Below, one piece after another: positions 20,584 to 21,890 of a stretch of DNA of 21,890 nucleotides. A program made the position numbers and the translations under genes. This DNA comes from a virus. The DNA lies in IMG/VR virus record IMGVR_UViG_3300025577_000067, positions 1-21,890 of that record. One strand, given 5' to 3'. Each line of letters begins with the position of its first letter. The first letter of the stretch is position 1. Below the pieces are notes generated by a model, which saw only the letters and a program-made list of their open reading frames with translations, was not told the origin of the DNA and did no database searches.

Positions 20584-21357
20584 TTACCAGAAGTCGGAAT
20601 AATAGCCGCCATTGCCAGAATTATACAATGCCGTTATGTCGTCTTGAGTTAGTGCCGCATCGAACAGACCAAAGGAATTGACATTGCCGCCCAGACTTAA
20701 TGATGTGGATGGTGTATCCCAAGCAATGTTGCCAATTCTAAAAGGCATGGTCGCAGTGGACTCAATCGACTCAAAAGAAGCATCAGTGTCCGTGCCTTCG
20801 CTTACTGCATTGACGTAAATCGTGGCGGTGTCTGTGCCGTCAAAGACTCCTACCATGTGAACCCAGCCAGCTCCCTCACCAGAGGAAGAGGTCGCCACGG
20901 CTGATACGTTGTCTTCGGTCGCGCCATCATCAAAGACGATGAATCTGCCAACATCTGGATTTGCGTTAGTAACACGGAAGTCAAGCAGTCGGTCGTTGGC
21001 TGCTGCCTCGTCACGCCATGAGATAATGGCTGAAAATATCGCCCCAATTGATTCTATCTTCGTCCACACACTAACCGACATTGCACCACTTGTGCCGTCC
21101 CATGCCTTCTCAGTCGATGTCTTAAGGTAGTCAAAAAAACTTGGAAACCTCACGCTGTCACTTGTTCCGTCTGGCGCGTCACCTGTATCTGTAACTGGTG
21201 TCCCGCCTGTTGTCAGCGTCATGTCATTCGTGCCAGCTTTTGAGCCGATGTCATCAAGCCCCGTGGTGAGATTATCAAGATCCCACCAATGAATAGGCGT
21301 AGGGATGCCACCTGCTGCCGCGAACGCTCTGCGTCTATGTGATAAGTAACTGCTCAT
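20584..21357 (-). CDS. LamG-domain virion protein 1
   Basis: This 257-residue protein begins with a short basic tag (HRRRAFAAAGGIPTP) and then one LamG-type jelly roll: FPSFFDYLKTS, TSGAMSVSVWTKI, WVHMVGVFDGTDTATIYVNA, and VNSFGLFDAALTQDDITALYN. These are the usual LamG landmarks. It would form a sugar-binding tail appendage. The ATG at 21357 overlaps the upstream stop by one base (TGATG); a TTG at 21366 is less likely. Confidence 0.88.
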   Translation of the reverse strand: MSSYLSHRRRAFAAAGGIPTPIHWWDLDNLTTGLDDIGSKAGTNDMTLTTGGTPVTDTGDAPDGTSDSVRFPSFFDYLKTSTEKAWDGTSGAMSVSVWTKIESIGAIFSAIISWRDEAAANDRLLDFRVTNANPDVGRFIVFDDGATEDNVSAVATSSSGEGAGWVHMVGVFDGTDTATIYVNAVSEGTDTDASFESIESTATMPFRIGNIAWDTPSTSLSLGGNVNSFGLFDAALTQDDITALYNSGNGGYYSDFW

Positions 21358-21890
21358 CAGTCCCAAGAAATAAGTAAATCGGTGTGCAAGCCCTTTGCGC
21401 CTGTGCCTCCGAATGTGTTAATGAGGAACGAGATTCTGTCACCTGCCGCAAAGCTGGTTGGTGATGTTGTCAATACGTGTGCCGTGCCTGTGCTGGTGCT
21501 GGTCTCTGTGCTGTCGATGATGCCCATCGTGCTGAGTATAGTCGTGCCGCCTTTCTGCACGTCAACTGTCAATGCACCGCCTGCTGTGGCTGTTGAGCAT
21601 CCGCTATGCACTGCGTGAATCTTGCCAGCCGCTGGTGCTACCCATGCTGTCTTCTCACCTGTGCCAGATGCGTCATCTGCCTCACTGCCCATCTTGGTAA
21701 CATACCAGTTCTGAATGAGGCTGTTGTCATAGTTAACACGCAGACCGAGAAGCTCTGCCTCTTGGCTCATCTGTGTCGCACCGCTTGCCGTGCGCTCAAT
21801 CTCAAAAAATACGCAGTCGCCATCTGCTGGCGTGCCTCCGACTGTGATTGCGCTGGCTTGGATGATATGAATGTCACCGCTGGCAATCAC
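21357..21890 (-). CDS. Phage virion protein, C-terminal part (5' end cut off)
   Basis: An open frame of 177 codons runs to the window edge, so the start lies outside. The visible sequence is a beta-rich Gly/Thr/Ala domain. The segment CVFFEIERTASGATQMSQEA plus AELLGLRVNYD, ending near residue 54, matches the F-x-RD-x-(A/D)-x-LLGVRVxY pattern I know from the ends of many phage virion proteins. A second sandwich follows (KIHAVHSGCSTATAGGALTVDVQKGG) with TSFAAGDRISFLINTFGG. It probably belongs to a tail appendage or head decoration protein. Confidence 0.75.
   Translation of the reverse strand: MIASGDIHIIQASAITVGGTPADGDCVFFEIERTASGATQMSQEAELLGLRVNYDNSLIQNWYVTKMGSEADDASGTGEKTAWVAPAAGKIHAVHSGCSTATAGGALTVDVQKGGTTILSTMGIIDSTETSTSTGTAHVLTTSPTSFAAGDRISFLINTFGGTGAKGLHTDLLISWD

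Overview
The window is a tightly packed stretch of a tailed double-stranded DNA phage or prophage genome with a lambda-like head module. All of the roughly 40 recognised genes lie on the minus strand, so transcription runs from high to low coordinates. No rRNA, tRNA, insertion sequence or CRISPR array is visible, and no gap without a gene exceeds 300 bases. Many neighbours overlap as ATGA, GTGA or TAATG, which points to translational coupling. Starts rarely have a Shine-Dalgarno sequence. They follow A-rich leaders, several ending in ACAAACACAATG. That habit, plus a DUF3127-type single-strand-binding protein, would suit a Bacteroidota or Verrucomicrobiota host, but the host is not proven here.

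Layout in transcription order. (1) 21890-17787 is the end of the tail and lysis operon: the C-terminal part of a virion protein, two LamG-type virion proteins around a 179-residue protein, then micro-ORFs, a DUF1353 protein, a small lipoprotein, an Amidase_3 endolysin and a one-helix holin-like protein. A strong intrinsic terminator follows at 17742-17764. (2) 17712-17588 is a leader with a weak promoter candidate and a nested 73-nt inverted-repeat structure. (3) 17587-15695 holds small early genes: an NYATW-motif protein, three mini membrane proteins, a MarR-like protein and an HTH_39-like protein. (4) 15693-10179 is recombination and replication: RecE-like exonuclease, SSB-like protein, RusA resolvase, SNase-like nuclease, replication organiser, DnaC-like loader, a stand-alone DnaA domain IV protein, a metallopeptidase-like protein and a PD-(D/E)XK endonuclease. 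(5) 10057-7695 is a DNA-modification module: ParB-domain protein, C5-cytosine methyltransferase, CmoA-like methyltransferase. (6) 7693-55 is packaging and head in lambda order: small terminase, gpA-like large terminase, a beta-rich virion-like protein, a gpW-like joiner, portal, ClpP-like protease/scaffold, major capsid protein and a small Lys-tailed protein. An intrinsic terminator follows at 4-34.

No integrase, CI-type repressor, DNA polymerase or replicative helicase is present. Replication therefore probably recruits the host helicase, as lambda O and P do. The first part of the tail module should lie to the left of position 1 and rejoin at the right end if the genome is circular or circularly permuted.

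The most notable unexplained signal is a pair of about 90-nt elements (14252-14343 and 14726-14812) that bracket one unknown gene. Each starts at the stop codon of the gene before it. Each carries a hairpin with an identical 14-nt loop but a different six-base-pair stem, with compensatory changes at four of six pairs. A loop-to-flank pseudoknot is possible in both. This is good evidence for a conserved, apparently undescribed structured RNA in the recombination operon.
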